Source: an uncultured Muribaculaceae bacterium (GTDB taxonomy: Bacteria > Bacteroidota > Bacteroidia > Bacteroidales > Muribaculaceae). From it: 17,510 nucleotides of DNA. The translations under genes and the position numbers were made by a program. The notes under the pieces were generated by a model. The model was given only the letters and a program-made list of their open reading frames with translations. It made no database searches and was not told the DNA's origin. This document shows positions 7,966 to 15,426 of the stretch, piece after piece. Within the stretch, counting starts at the first letter, position 1. Every line of letters starts with the position of its first letter. Where the stretch lies: NCBI GenBank assembly GCA_910579605.1, contig CAJTUG010000041.1, positions 1-17,510 on the forward strand, written 5' to 3'.

Positions 7966-8242
7966 TCTACCGCCATACCCCCAAAATCCGCAACAAAACG
8001 ATTGGAGCGGGCACACTCTTGAAGAGATAAGGATGCGCCGTGTGTTGGTGCAAGCCCGGATGGAAATTGAAAAGTATAAACTTGAAAAAGCATTCAACAA
8101 CGCTAAAAGCAACACCATTTTCGGTGGAAGCGGTTCTGCAGTCTCAAGAATAGCAAATACTTTTTCCTGGATGGAATATGGATTCTTCATAATGAAAGCA
8201 ATACGTACCATACGCTCTGTATTCCGAAAGAAAAAGAATTGA
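7958..8242 (+). CDS. small basic protein of unknown function, last gene of the small-protein block
   Basis: 94 residues from the ATG at 7958, which overlaps the upstream gene by 8 bp; an in-frame TTG at 7928 is less likely. I do not recognise the family. Visible features: a proline/asparagine-rich N-terminus (LPPYPQNPQQND), a charged helix at about 20-50 (LEEIRMRRVLVQARMEIEKYKLEKA) that could form a coiled coil, a glycine/serine linker (55-61), and a C-terminal amphipathic or membrane-seeking helix (70-90) ending in RKKKN. The overlap and the terminator directly after it place it in the same transcript as the YqjE-like gene, so a role in the same membrane complex is a reasonable inference. 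Confidence 0.7.
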   Translation: MLNLPPYPQNPQQNDWSGHTLEEIRMRRVLVQARMEIEKYKLEKAFNNAKSNTIFGGSGSAVSRIANTFSWMEYGFFIMKAIRTIRSVFRKKKN

Positions 8243-8269
8243 CATCCAGCGTTTTACAAAAATCTCTAC

Positions 8270-8296
8270 ACCTGCCGGTTAAACCGTCAGGTTTTT
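8270..8296 (+). terminator. rho-independent terminator of the small-protein block
   Basis: Stem ACCTG-C-CGG / CCG-T-CAGGT with a single C/T mismatch and a TTAAA loop (8270-8292), followed at once by a T-run (TTTTT). It starts 28 nt after the 94-residue gene and separates that block from the phosphatase gene. Confidence 0.85.
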
Positions 8297-8318
8297 CGGC
8301 ATATAAACCAATCGCTAT

Positions 8319-9614
8319 ATGAAAAGAAATCACATTCTTGCAAGTATTATTCTCTTGGTTCCGGTAGCACTTGGAGCTATAACACCACGCCAAGAAATAG
8401 CCCAAAATCCGGCAAAAGCCGGCGGTGTATATTTTGCTTACCCCACAGAAGAAATAAGTCCGGAATATGGAACTAAAGCGCCAAAAGGTTATGAACCTTT
8501 TTATCTAAGCCATTACGGCCGACATGGTTCGCGCTATCTTATCAGCGACAAAGACTACAAAAGAGTAATAGATCGTCTTGCCGATGCAGAAGAAGCCGGC
8601 GCCTTGACCCAGGAAGGGTTAAAACTCAAAAAACAACTTGACACCATATGGATTGAAGCACGCGGCAGAGGTGGTGAGCTCACCCCATTAGGCAACAGGC
8701 AACACAAAGGCATAGCACAAAGAGTTGCTAAAGCTTATCCCGAAATTTTTGCCTGTGACGCTATTGTAAATGCGGCTTCAACTCCGGTAATGCGTTGTGC
8801 TCATTCTATGTTTTCATTCATTGAAGGCCTTAAAGAATTCAATCCAACCCTTGAGATACCTCGTGAATCAGCAGAGAGAAACATGTTTTATCTCAATTAC
8901 CATAGTAAAGAGTCTGGGCCATATTCAAGCGAGAGAGGACCTTGGTTTCAAGATTATAAACGATTTAAGGAAAAAAAGACAAATCCCGACCGTCTGATAA
9001 AAAATTTATTTTCAAACCAAGACTATGTCGACCGATGGTTTGACCCGAAAGAATTCATGTGGGATTTATATTGGGTAGCTGTCGACCTGCAAAATATGGA
9101 AACCGACATCAACCTCCTGCCACTATTCACCAACGAAGAGCTTTTCAATCTTTGGGAAGTATTCAATTTCAATTTCTACGCCTGCAATTCTTCTTATCCA
9201 AGAGCAAATGGTCTCCATATAGCAAATGCTAAGAATCTTGTAGACCATATTATTACCAATGCCGATAAATATATCGCCGAAGGAAAACATGGTGCCACTC
9301 TCAGATTCGGACACGATGGTAATATTATACCATTGACTGCGCTACTTGGACTTGAAGGCTGTTATTCCGATGTTGAAAATCCCGATCGTCTCGCCGAAAG
9401 CTATGCCGATTTCAGGATTTCACCCATGGCGTCTAACCTTCAAATGGTATTTTTCCGTAAAATTGGTTCAAGCGACAACAATGATGTGCTTGTGAGAATA
9501 TACCTCAACGAACAAGACAGATCCCTCCCTCTTGAGAAGATCCATGAATATTATTATCGTTGGGAAGATTTGCGACCGTATCTTAAAAACATTGTTCACT
9601 CCCCTGCTAAATGA
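8319..9614 (+). CDS. secreted histidine acid phosphatase (clade-2; phytase/MINPP-like)
   Basis: 431 residues with a signal peptide (about 1-20, MKRNHILASIILLVPVALGA), so periplasmic or surface. The family forms a phosphohistidine while hydrolysing phosphomonoesters such as inositol phosphates or sugar phosphates. Seen: the RHGxR motif in SHYGRHGSRYL (nucleophile His69, flanked by Arg68 and Arg72), the middle conserved arginine in STPVMRC (Arg159), and a proton-donor motif GHDGNI (His332-Asp333). The HD form is the one found in AppA-type phytases and differs from the HAE form typical of MINPP enzymes. Length suits the family. The stop overlaps the GT25 start by 4 bp. Natural substrate unknown; diet phytate or host phosphoesters are possible but not shown. 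No TAnnTTTG promoter was seen in the short gap after the preceding terminator. Confidence 0.88.
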   Translation: MKRNHILASIILLVPVALGAITPRQEIAQNPAKAGGVYFAYPTEEISPEYGTKAPKGYEPFYLSHYGRHGSRYLISDKDYKRVIDRLADAEEAGALTQEGLKLKKQLDTIWIEARGRGGELTPLGNRQHKGIAQRVAKAYPEIFACDAIVNAASTPVMRCAHSMFSFIEGLKEFNPTLEIPRESAERNMFYLNYHSKESGPYSSERGPWFQDYKRFKEKKTNPDRLIKNLFSNQDYVDRWFDPKEFMWDLYWVAVDLQNMETDINLLPLFTNEELFNLWEVFNFNFYACNSSYPRANGLHIANAKNLVDHIITNADKYIAEGKHGATLRFGHDGNIIPLTALLGLEGCYSDVENPDRLAESYADFRISPMASNLQMVFFRKIGSSDNNDVLVRIYLNEQDRSLPLEKIHEYYYRWEDLRPYLKNIVHSPAK

Positions 9615-10324
9615 CAAAAATATTTGTTTTACATGTAAAACATGGATATGAAGCCCGCAAGGAGCACATAGACAAGATGATGGCAAAACATAATTTGCCA
9701 TTTGAGTATATTCTTGATGGTGATATTCCGGATATCACACCGTCGGTTATGAAAACATATTTCGGGGGCGACGGTGAAATGTCTACACCCAACGGGGCAG
9801 TATCTTGTGCTTATAAACATATCTTGGCATGCCAAAGAATAATTGACCGGAATCTCGACGGTGCTTTAGTCCTTGAAGACGATATTGTTCTTTTCAATAA
9901 TTTTGACAAGATCTTCGGCAAAAGTCTTGAAGAATTCTCGATTCTTGAAGATAAAGATAAACCATCGATTATATCTTACGAAGACACGCGCCTGCGCTTT
10001 ATCCCAGGTTCTAAAAGAGAGAATGGACGGGTGCTCTACCCCGGTCCCCACGACAGGTTCACCGGATGCATATACGTGAATAACGCAGCAGCTCAACTTG
10101 TATGCAAATACGCTCGAGAAGAACATATAGATATTCCCATAGACCTTATCCATACACGTCTTATCCGACTCGGTCTCCTCAACTATTATTGGGTGCAACC
10201 CTGCATTGCTACACAAGGAAGTTTTACCGGCAAATTTTCCAGCAGCATTACTTTCAATCGCAGCAAGGCTTTTATTTGGAGACTTCAACGACTCTATAAG
10301 AAGGCTCTCTACAGATTACGGTAA
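9611..10324 (+). CDS. glycosyltransferase family 25 (LPS/glycan biosynthesis)
   Basis: 237 residues, cytoplasmic, no signal peptide. GT25 enzymes add galactose or glucose to LPS core or other glycans. Seen: N-terminal KIFVLHVKHGYEARKEHI, fitting the IxVINLxxxxxR start of the family, then FEYILDGD, the segment GAVSCAYKHILACQRII, and the nucleotide-sugar metal motif LEDD at 88-91. A central FTGCIYVNNAAAQ matches the TGAYLISxxAA region. The C-terminal ~30 residues are basic and may touch the membrane. Its ATGA overlap with the phosphatase gene implies translational coupling, although a biochemical link between a secreted phosphatase and a cytosolic transferase is not obvious. Acceptor and donor cannot be read from sequence. 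Confidence 0.85.
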   Translation: MTKIFVLHVKHGYEARKEHIDKMMAKHNLPFEYILDGDIPDITPSVMKTYFGGDGEMSTPNGAVSCAYKHILACQRIIDRNLDGALVLEDDIVLFNNFDKIFGKSLEEFSILEDKDKPSIISYEDTRLRFIPGSKRENGRVLYPGPHDRFTGCIYVNNAAAQLVCKYAREEHIDIPIDLIHTRLIRLGLLNYYWVQPCIATQGSFTGKFSSSITFNRSKAFIWRLQRLYKKALYRLR

Positions 10325-10330
10325 CAATTA

Positions 10331-10362
10331 TTTGTGTTACTTGTAGTTTATGTGTAATTTTG
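10331..10362 (+). promoter_or_regulatory. promoter of the S9 peptidase operon, near-consensus Bacteroidetes type
   Basis: TTTG at 10331-10334 and TAATTTTG at 10355-10362 are separated by 20 bp, matching the -33 (TTTG) and -7 (TAnnTTTG) elements exactly. Transcription would start near 10369, giving a leader of about 54 nt before the peptidase ATG. This is the best-formed promoter in the window. Confidence 0.78.
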
Positions 10363-10422
10363 TATCATATACCACGTCTAATATTAAGAGTTATTTTATA
10401 CAGAAAAAACCAACAGTAAAAT

Positions 10423-12519
10423 ATGAATACATTAAAAAATTTAGCAATGACGGCTTCGGCAGTAATGATAGCAGCCGGAGCAGCCTCTGCAGGAAACATC
10501 GGTCCAGATTTTAAATCCCCCGATGGCAATTTCACCATAGAAGCTTTAGAGGCTCTCGGCAGAGTAAGTTCCCCACAAGTATCTCCCGACGGCAAAAATA
10601 TTCTTTTCGGCATTGCCTACGAAGACTTGGCCGCCAATAAATCCAACAACGATTTATATATTACCGATATCAATGGAGAATCGATTACCCGTATTACCAA
10701 TACCCCCAAAAGCGAAAGTGGTGCGGTATGGATAGAAAACGGCAAGAAAATAGCATTTCTATATCCCGATGACGAGGGAAATATGCAAATATGGACTATG
10801 AATGCCGACGGCAGTGAACGTCTCCAAGCATCTACCCACCCAGGCGGAGTGAGCGGATTTCTTATCTCGCCAGACGCAAAAAAAGTTGTTGTTATAGGTA
10901 ACATAAAATATGCGCGTTCAGCGGGCGACGTTTATCCTGATCTACCAGAGGCAACCGGCCGTATTATCGACGACCTCATGTATAAACATTGGGACGAGTG
11001 GGTAACTGAAATCCCACATCCTTTCATTGGGTCATTCAACGGGACAAACGTAGAAGGACTCAAAGATATAATGGCAGAAGAGCCTTTTGAAGCACCTATG
11101 AAGCCATTTGGCGGAGTTGAGTCTTTTGCATGGAGCCCCGACAGCAAAACATTGGTTTATGTATCCAGAAAAAAAACAGGTAAAGAATACGCCATTTCCA
11201 CAAACTCCGACCTTTACGCATACGACACGCTTACAGAAACCACCAAAAATCTCACCGAAGGGATGATGGGTTATGATACAGCTCCGGCATTCTCTCCCGA
11301 CGGAAATTATCTGGCATGGCTTTCTATGGAACACGACGGTTACGAATCTGACAAAAACCGTCTTTTCTTGCTTGACTGGAAGACCGGCGAGAAAAAAGAC
11401 CTCACCCTTCAATGGGACTATACAATTGATGAATTTGCATGGTCTCCCGACGGAAAAAGCATATTCTTCATAGCTCCTAAAGACGGGGTTATTCCAGTAT
11501 TCCAATTATCGCTAAAAAATTCAGAAATCTCCCAACTTGTTGATATAAGGGCAGATTTCACTACTTTAGCTCCCACAAAAAGTTCTGTCATCACCATGGC
11601 TCACTCCATGCTTTGGCCTAATGAGATTTTCAAGATCGAGTTGGATGCCATTCGTCGTGGACCTTCGCTCAATAAAATTACAGATATAAACGGAGAGCTT
11701 TTATCTCAATTCGATATGCCAAGCGTTGAAAAACATCTCGTACCCACAACCGACGGCAAAGAAATGACTACCTGGGTAGTTTATCCTCCTAAATTTGATA
11801 AAAATAAAAAGTATCCGTCTATACTCTATTGCCAAGGAGGCCCACAATCTCCGGTAAGCCAATTTTGGAGCTACCGTTGGAATCTCGCACTTATGGCTGC
11901 AAAGGGCTATATAGTCATAGCTCCTAACCGCAGGGGCTTGCCCGGTTTCGGGACTGAATGGAACGAACAGATTTCCAAAGATTACCCTGGCCAAAATATG
12001 AACGACTATCTCTCCGCGGCCGATTATATGCGCAATATGCCATATATCGACAAAGAACGTATGGGAGCTACAGGAGCCAGCTATGGCGGCTTCTCAATAT
12101 ATTATCTTGCAGGGCACCACGAAGGCCGTTTCTCTGCCCTTCTTGCTCACGCAGGTATCTTCAATATGGAAGCTCAATATCTTGAAACAGAAGAGATGTG
12201 GTTTGCCAACTGGGATATGGGCGGCGCATTTTGGGATAAAGAGAATGCTGAAGCCCAACGCACATTTGCAAATTCTCCTCACCGATTTGTAGACAAGTGG
12301 ACAACCCCTATCATGATTTCACATGGTGAATACGACTACCGCATCCTTGCCAGCCAGGGTATGCAAGCTTTCAACGCGGCTAAGCTCCGTGGTATCCCTG
12401 CCGAAATGGTTATCTTCCCCGACGAAAACCATTGGATTCTCAAGCCTCAAAATGCCGTATTGTGGCAAAGGCTTTTCTTCCGTTGGTTTGATAAATGGCT
12501 CAAACCGGAAAATAACTAA
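10423..12519 (+). CDS. secreted S9-family dipeptidyl/oligopeptidase, DPP5-like
   Basis: 698 residues. The signal peptide is about residues 1-23 (MTASAVMIAAGAASA before GN). Residues ~35-440 form a TolB/WD40-like propeller with repeated SPDG/SPDS motifs (PQVSPDGKN, FAWSPDSKT, PAFSPDGNY, FAWSPDGKS), which in this family filters substrates. The alpha/beta-hydrolase domain holds Ser553 (GASYGG), Asp638 (HGEYDYR) and His670 (DENHW). Length and layout resemble the periplasmic DPP5 of Porphyromonas gingivalis, which releases dipeptides from oligopeptides for amino-acid fermentation; assignment to DPP5 rather than a related acylaminoacyl peptidase is inferred. The stop shares one base with the DUF6155 start, and a consensus promoter lies upstream. 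Confidence 0.93.
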   Translation: MNTLKNLAMTASAVMIAAGAASAGNIGPDFKSPDGNFTIEALEALGRVSSPQVSPDGKNILFGIAYEDLAANKSNNDLYITDINGESITRITNTPKSESGAVWIENGKKIAFLYPDDEGNMQIWTMNADGSERLQASTHPGGVSGFLISPDAKKVVVIGNIKYARSAGDVYPDLPEATGRIIDDLMYKHWDEWVTEIPHPFIGSFNGTNVEGLKDIMAEEPFEAPMKPFGGVESFAWSPDSKTLVYVSRKKTGKEYAISTNSDLYAYDTLTETTKNLTEGMMGYDTAPAFSPDGNYLAWLSMEHDGYESDKNRLFLLDWKTGEKKDLTLQWDYTIDEFAWSPDGKSIFFIAPKDGVIPVFQLSLKNSEISQLVDIRADFTTLAPTKSSVITMAHSMLWPNEIFKIELDAIRRGPSLNKITDINGELLSQFDMPSVEKHLVPTTDGKEMTTWVVYPPKFDKNKKYPSILYCQGGPQSPVSQFWSYRWNLALMAAKGYIVIAPNRRGLPGFGTEWNEQISKDYPGQNMNDYLSAADYMRNMPYIDKERMGATGASYGGFSIYYLAGHHEGRFSALLAHAGIFNMEAQYLETEEMWFANWDMGGAFWDKENAEAQRTFANSPHRFVDKWTTPIMISHGEYDYRILASQGMQAFNAAKLRGIPAEMVIFPDENHWILKPQNAVLWQRLFFRWFDKWLKPENN

Positions 12520-13058
12520 TGTCTAAAGCGTCTCTAAAGAAAGAACTCAGGACCTTGACGAGCGATCAGCTCGTCGAGGTCATCATGAATGCCTATTCCT
12601 CTTCTAAAGAAGCAAAAGAATATTTCGAATTTTTCCTGAATCCAGATGTCGCGGGACTTTTTGACAAGAAAAAGGAAATTATACAAAAAGAATTTAAACG
12701 TTCTAAATACGGATATTCAAAGGCCAGAATTTCCTATATAAAGACTGCTATAAAAGATTTCGCATCTTTTGGCATAGATCCGGCTTATGTTGGCGACCTC
12801 ATGTTGTATGCTATAAGGTTGGCCGTAGCGATGGAACGCTTTTACAATTTTTCTGCCACATTGGGAAGAGGTGTCCTTAAACTCACAGAAGACTACATAA
12901 AGCTGATGGTAGAAAACCATATGGTTAAAGATGCGGCTGAAAATATAGCTAATTTATCAAAGGAAAGCGACTTAGGGCGTAAGGTTTTCAGAGATTCAAT
13001 AGTAGTACGCGCACAGAATACATTCAACGAATTATCACATAATTTTACTCAGATATGA
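12519..13058 (+). CDS. DUF6155 family protein
   Basis: 179 residues, predicted cytoplasmic and largely helical, without signal peptide or membrane segment. I recognise the overall pattern of the DUF6155 family (N-terminal SLKKELRTLTSDQLVEVIMNAY, then EAKEYFEFFLNPD and the KARISYIKTAIKDFASFGID region), which is common in Bacteroidetes and has no known function. The basic stretch KKEIIQKEFKRSKYGYSKAR could bind nucleic acid, but that is a guess. The start codon overlaps the peptidase stop by one base (TAATG) and the stop overlaps the next start by 4 bp, so it is tightly co-translated with two exported proteins. Confidence 0.82.
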   Translation: MSKASLKKELRTLTSDQLVEVIMNAYSSSKEAKEYFEFFLNPDVAGLFDKKKEIIQKEFKRSKYGYSKARISYIKTAIKDFASFGIDPAYVGDLMLYAIRLAVAMERFYNFSATLGRGVLKLTEDYIKLMVENHMVKDAAENIANLSKESDLGRKVFRDSIVVRAQNTFNELSHNFTQI

Positions 13059-13798
13059 AACTTGTAAAACCAATTCTTTCATTACTTTTTGCAGCCGCAA
13101 CCATTGGTGTATCGGCTCAATACTGCCCTACTACAGAAGGAGCAACGGCAAAATACACCTCTCACCTTATCGAAGCCGATAAAACCATGAGCATGACCGC
13201 TGTTGTTACCAAAGTCGCTAAAGGCGACGATGGAGTGACGACAGTAACTTGCGAGCAAACTATTGACGTTCCTGGTGCGCTTATTACCATTCCTAAAGCA
13301 TATGAATATTACAAATTCACCACACCGGAAGACCCCACTGTTATAGTAAGCATCACTGCCGAAGACTATAAGACACAAACAGTAGACATGATCGTAGAAG
13401 GAAGCAAAGCACAAGGCCGAACTCCAACCGAACAGCAAATTCAAGAATTGAAAAATGATATACGCACAAAAGGAGAACTGACATTGACAATCAACCCTAA
13501 AGCTGCAGAAGGTGATAAATTGCCTGCTTCTACACTGCGTCTTGACATTGGAGAGCAAATGATGACCGTAAGCAACAACAATGGCAAATTCTTGGGCAAA
13601 GAAGAAGTCACAGTTCCAGCTGGAACTTTTGAATGTGTTAAACTTGCTTACACCAAGAAAGAAAATACGCCCGATGGCATAAACAAAACCTACGAAACAG
13701 TGTGGTACGCCCCAGGGGTAGGACTTGTTAAAGACGAAACAAAAGACAAAAAGGGTAACTTGATATCAAATTCAGAATTAATCGAATTCAAAAAATAA
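13055..13798 (+). CDS. secreted TapB/DUF3108-like protein of unknown function
   Basis: 247 residues with a signal peptide (about 1-21, cleavage after VSA). The body is beta-rich, and the C-terminal part carries the pattern KEEVTVPAGTFECVKLAYT followed by YETVWYAPGVGLVK, typical of TapB and DUF3108 domains (VPAGxFxxxK ... WYAPGVGLVK). It begins inside the stop of the DUF6155 gene (ATGA) and is followed by a strong terminator, so it is the third and last gene of the peptidase operon. It is likely periplasmic. Proteins with this pattern have no firm biochemical function. Confidence 0.75.
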   Translation: MKLVKPILSLLFAAATIGVSAQYCPTTEGATAKYTSHLIEADKTMSMTAVVTKVAKGDDGVTTVTCEQTIDVPGALITIPKAYEYYKFTTPEDPTVIVSITAEDYKTQTVDMIVEGSKAQGRTPTEQQIQELKNDIRTKGELTLTINPKAAEGDKLPASTLRLDIGEQMMTVSNNNGKFLGKEEVTVPAGTFECVKLAYTKKENTPDGINKTYETVWYAPGVGLVKDETKDKKGNLISNSELIEFKK

Positions 13799-13818
13799 TC
13801 CCAATAACCTGTCATAAG

Positions 13819-13856
13819 AAATGCCGCTCTGCATATTAAAGCGGCATTTTCTTTTT
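13819..13856 (+). terminator. rho-independent terminator of the peptidase operon
   Basis: Perfect 10-bp stem AAATGCCGCT / AGCGGCATTT with an 11-nt loop (13829-13839), followed by TCTTTTT. It begins 20 nt after the stop of the TapB-like gene and sits only 14 bp before the next start codon. Confidence 0.9.
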
Positions 13857-13869
13857 AACCATCAATAAT

Positions 13870-14964
13870 ATGAAACGCTTGCTTATAATTCACTGTTTGT
13901 TTGCGGCTTTTACCATTCAAATTTCTGCAAAAGTTTATACTATAGCAGATTCCATAGACAATAGCCCTATCGTTGGCGTTACATTTATAGGCAAGTCTGG
14001 AGTGATTGCCGGGTTAACCGATAATAACGGAAGCATAGATTTGAATTTGAGCGAATTTCCTGCTTCAATAAAATGTATTGGATATGAAGATAAGACAATT
14101 AATGGAATCTGTGATACTATCTGGATGCAACCGTTGTCGTATGAACTCAAAGAAATTATTGTAACGAACAAAGAAAGGCCTGTGATACGTGTTTTGAGCT
14201 ATGTGCGAGAATATAGCAGCGGAATATCCGGGAAAGACACCTTGCAATTATACTGCGAATACATGGCGGAATCTTTCTTGGCCTATGAAAAGACAAAAGG
14301 CTATAAAAGCTGCGATGCAAAGCCAACAGCCAAAGGAGTCAAAAGATACGCCAGGATTTCCAAGAATGGTATCGACAGCATTTTCTGTCCATCTTACCAA
14401 GATGATATAACCGACTTGTCTTGGTTTGATTTCATTGCATTTATACCTACAGATAAAGATACTAATATACCCGAAAAAATAATAAGAGGAGCGGAAACAG
14501 ACACTATCCATGGCAAGTATGGTCCTAAATTCATGTTTAAAAAGAAGAACGGATTGTTTACCAAAACTGCCGATGTACTAAGCGACAAGAAAGACCGAAA
14601 ATGGTCGCCATGGATTTTCAAATTATTGGGAATGACGGTAGACATTGAATCGGGAACATGGACTTTATCTTTCAACGATAATGGGACTGATAAATTGAGT
14701 ATTTACGATTTCAACAGAGGGTGCTACAACATACACCTCACAGGGAGAGGTAAATGGCTAAAAAAAGCGTTCGGGACGAAAGAACCGATAGAAATGAATA
14801 CATATATTGAACTTTACCCAGTGGAAATAACTCACTGTAGTATTGCTGAATATAAAGAAGCAAAAGATGATTTTACAGCCATTCCATTTATATACCCAGA
14901 CAAAATACAACCTCTTTCTCCAGCAATCCAAAATCTAAAAGAAATCTTGACAAGAAAGCAATGA
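13870..14964 (+). CDS. secreted protein with carboxypeptidase-regulatory-like N-terminal domain
   Basis: 364 residues with a signal peptide (about 1-20, cleavage after ISA). Residues ~21-100 fit the beta-sandwich CarboxypepD_reg-like domain found on many Bacteroidetes exported proteins: DSIDNSPIVGVTFIGKSGVIAGLTDNNGSIDL, then IKCIGYEDKTI, and LSYELKEIIV near the end of the domain. The rest (100-364) is a domain I do not recognise, without clear catalytic motifs; it is rich in lysine, aspartate and aromatic residues (for example GKYGPKFMFKKKNGLF and DLSWFDFIAFIP). It is not part of a TonB receptor, since no plug or barrel follows. It stands alone, 14 bp beyond a strong terminator and without an obvious consensus promoter. 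Periplasmic or outer-membrane associated is likely; function unknown. Confidence 0.72.
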   Translation: MKRLLIIHCLFAAFTIQISAKVYTIADSIDNSPIVGVTFIGKSGVIAGLTDNNGSIDLNLSEFPASIKCIGYEDKTINGICDTIWMQPLSYELKEIIVTNKERPVIRVLSYVREYSSGISGKDTLQLYCEYMAESFLAYEKTKGYKSCDAKPTAKGVKRYARISKNGIDSIFCPSYQDDITDLSWFDFIAFIPTDKDTNIPEKIIRGAETDTIHGKYGPKFMFKKKNGLFTKTADVLSDKKDRKWSPWIFKLLGMTVDIESGTWTLSFNDNGTDKLSIYDFNRGCYNIHLTGRGKWLKKAFGTKEPIEMNTYIELYPVEITHCSIAEYKEAKDDFTAIPFIYPDKIQPLSPAIQNLKEILTRKQ

Positions 14965-15057
14965 TATGTTGAGATTTAATATTTCAATGAATACATAGAT
15001 AATCAGCATATACTTCCATATAAATTAAACAGCCATATATCACATATCATTAAGCAG

Positions 15058-15168
15058 TTAACGGTATTTCTTCTTGTTTTTATTATAATTAGCATATGCC
15101 TTAGCACCAATTAACGCGCCTATAATACTGCCAATAAGCGGCAAGAGAATAAATAATGAAGAGTTCAT
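15058..15168 (-). CDS. 36-residue single-pass membrane protein, unknown function
   Basis: The minus strand from the ATG at 15168 to the TAA at 15060-15058 encodes 36 residues. They are MNSS, a hydrophobic helix (about residues 5-22, LFILLPLIGSIIGALIGA) with small residues at G13, G17 and G21 (glycine-zipper spacing), then a Tyr/Asn/Lys tail ending NKKKYR. The layout of one transmembrane helix followed by a basic cytoplasmic anchor is that of a real small membrane protein and unlikely in random AT-rich DNA. The helix resembles in style those of the YtxH-like proteins of this window but is not obviously related. No consensus promoter was found upstream on the minus strand. Too short for default gene callers. 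Confidence 0.55.
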   Translation of the reverse strand: MNSSLFILLPLIGSIIGALIGAKAYANYNKNKKKYR

Positions 15169-15350
15169 AACAAATCGTTTTATTTATATGACGCAAGAAC
15201 AAACTTTAAATTACAAATACATCACTTTCCAGGAGATAAAATCTTAGTTTTTGCCTACATATAACTCATGATGAAATCAAAACACCATCGATTTTAATAA
15301 ATCGCCATAGTCCTTAAAAATATGTAAAAGTGGATGTTCCACAGCAACAA

Positions 15351-15384
15351 TTTGGCAAAATATGAAAAAAAATGACTAACTTTG
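15351..15384 (+). promoter_or_regulatory. promoter of the GT5-like / DUF4270 operon
   Basis: TAACTTTG at 15377-15384 matches the -7 consensus exactly. TTTG at 15351-15354 lies 22 bp upstream as -33, slightly longer than the usual 19-21. The start of transcription would be near 15391, about 36 nt before the gene. Confidence 0.65.
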
Positions 15385-15426
15385 CATTTAAGAACAGAAA
15401 TATTGATTATACCCTCCTCCTCATAA

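Larger units (their letters stand above)
14965..15426. other. 462-bp AT-rich intergenic region
   Basis: Between the stop of the carboxypeptidase-regulatory-like gene and the GT5-like gene. It holds a likely 36-residue minus-strand gene (15058-15168), a plus-strand promoter (15351-15384) and two small inverted repeats: CGATTT/AAATCG at 15289-15304 (6-bp stem, 4-nt loop) and GTGGA/TCCAC at 15330-15342 (5-bp stem, 3-nt loop), the second just upstream of the promoter. A 10-bp inverted repeat (AATGATATGT at 14960-14969, ACATATCATT at 15042-15051) brackets the stretch beyond the small gene's stop. No tRNA-like or other RNA-gene structure was recognised, and no U-run terminator. Confidence 0.6.

Noticed and set aside
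10321..10340. Weak hairpin GTAACA/TGTTAC at the GT25 stop as a terminator
   Set aside because: Only 6 A+T-rich base pairs, no U-run, and it overlaps the -33 element of the next promoter.
11032..11505. 157-codon minus-strand open frame opposite the S9 peptidase
   Set aside because: Cys/Phe/Val-rich antisense shadow of propeller repeats in a clearly coding plus strand.
14960..15051. 10-bp inverted repeat AATGATATGT/ACATATCATT as mobile-element ends
   Set aside because: The 72-bp interior is AT-rich without coding content or target-site duplication; chance similarity in AT-rich DNA is the simpler reading.
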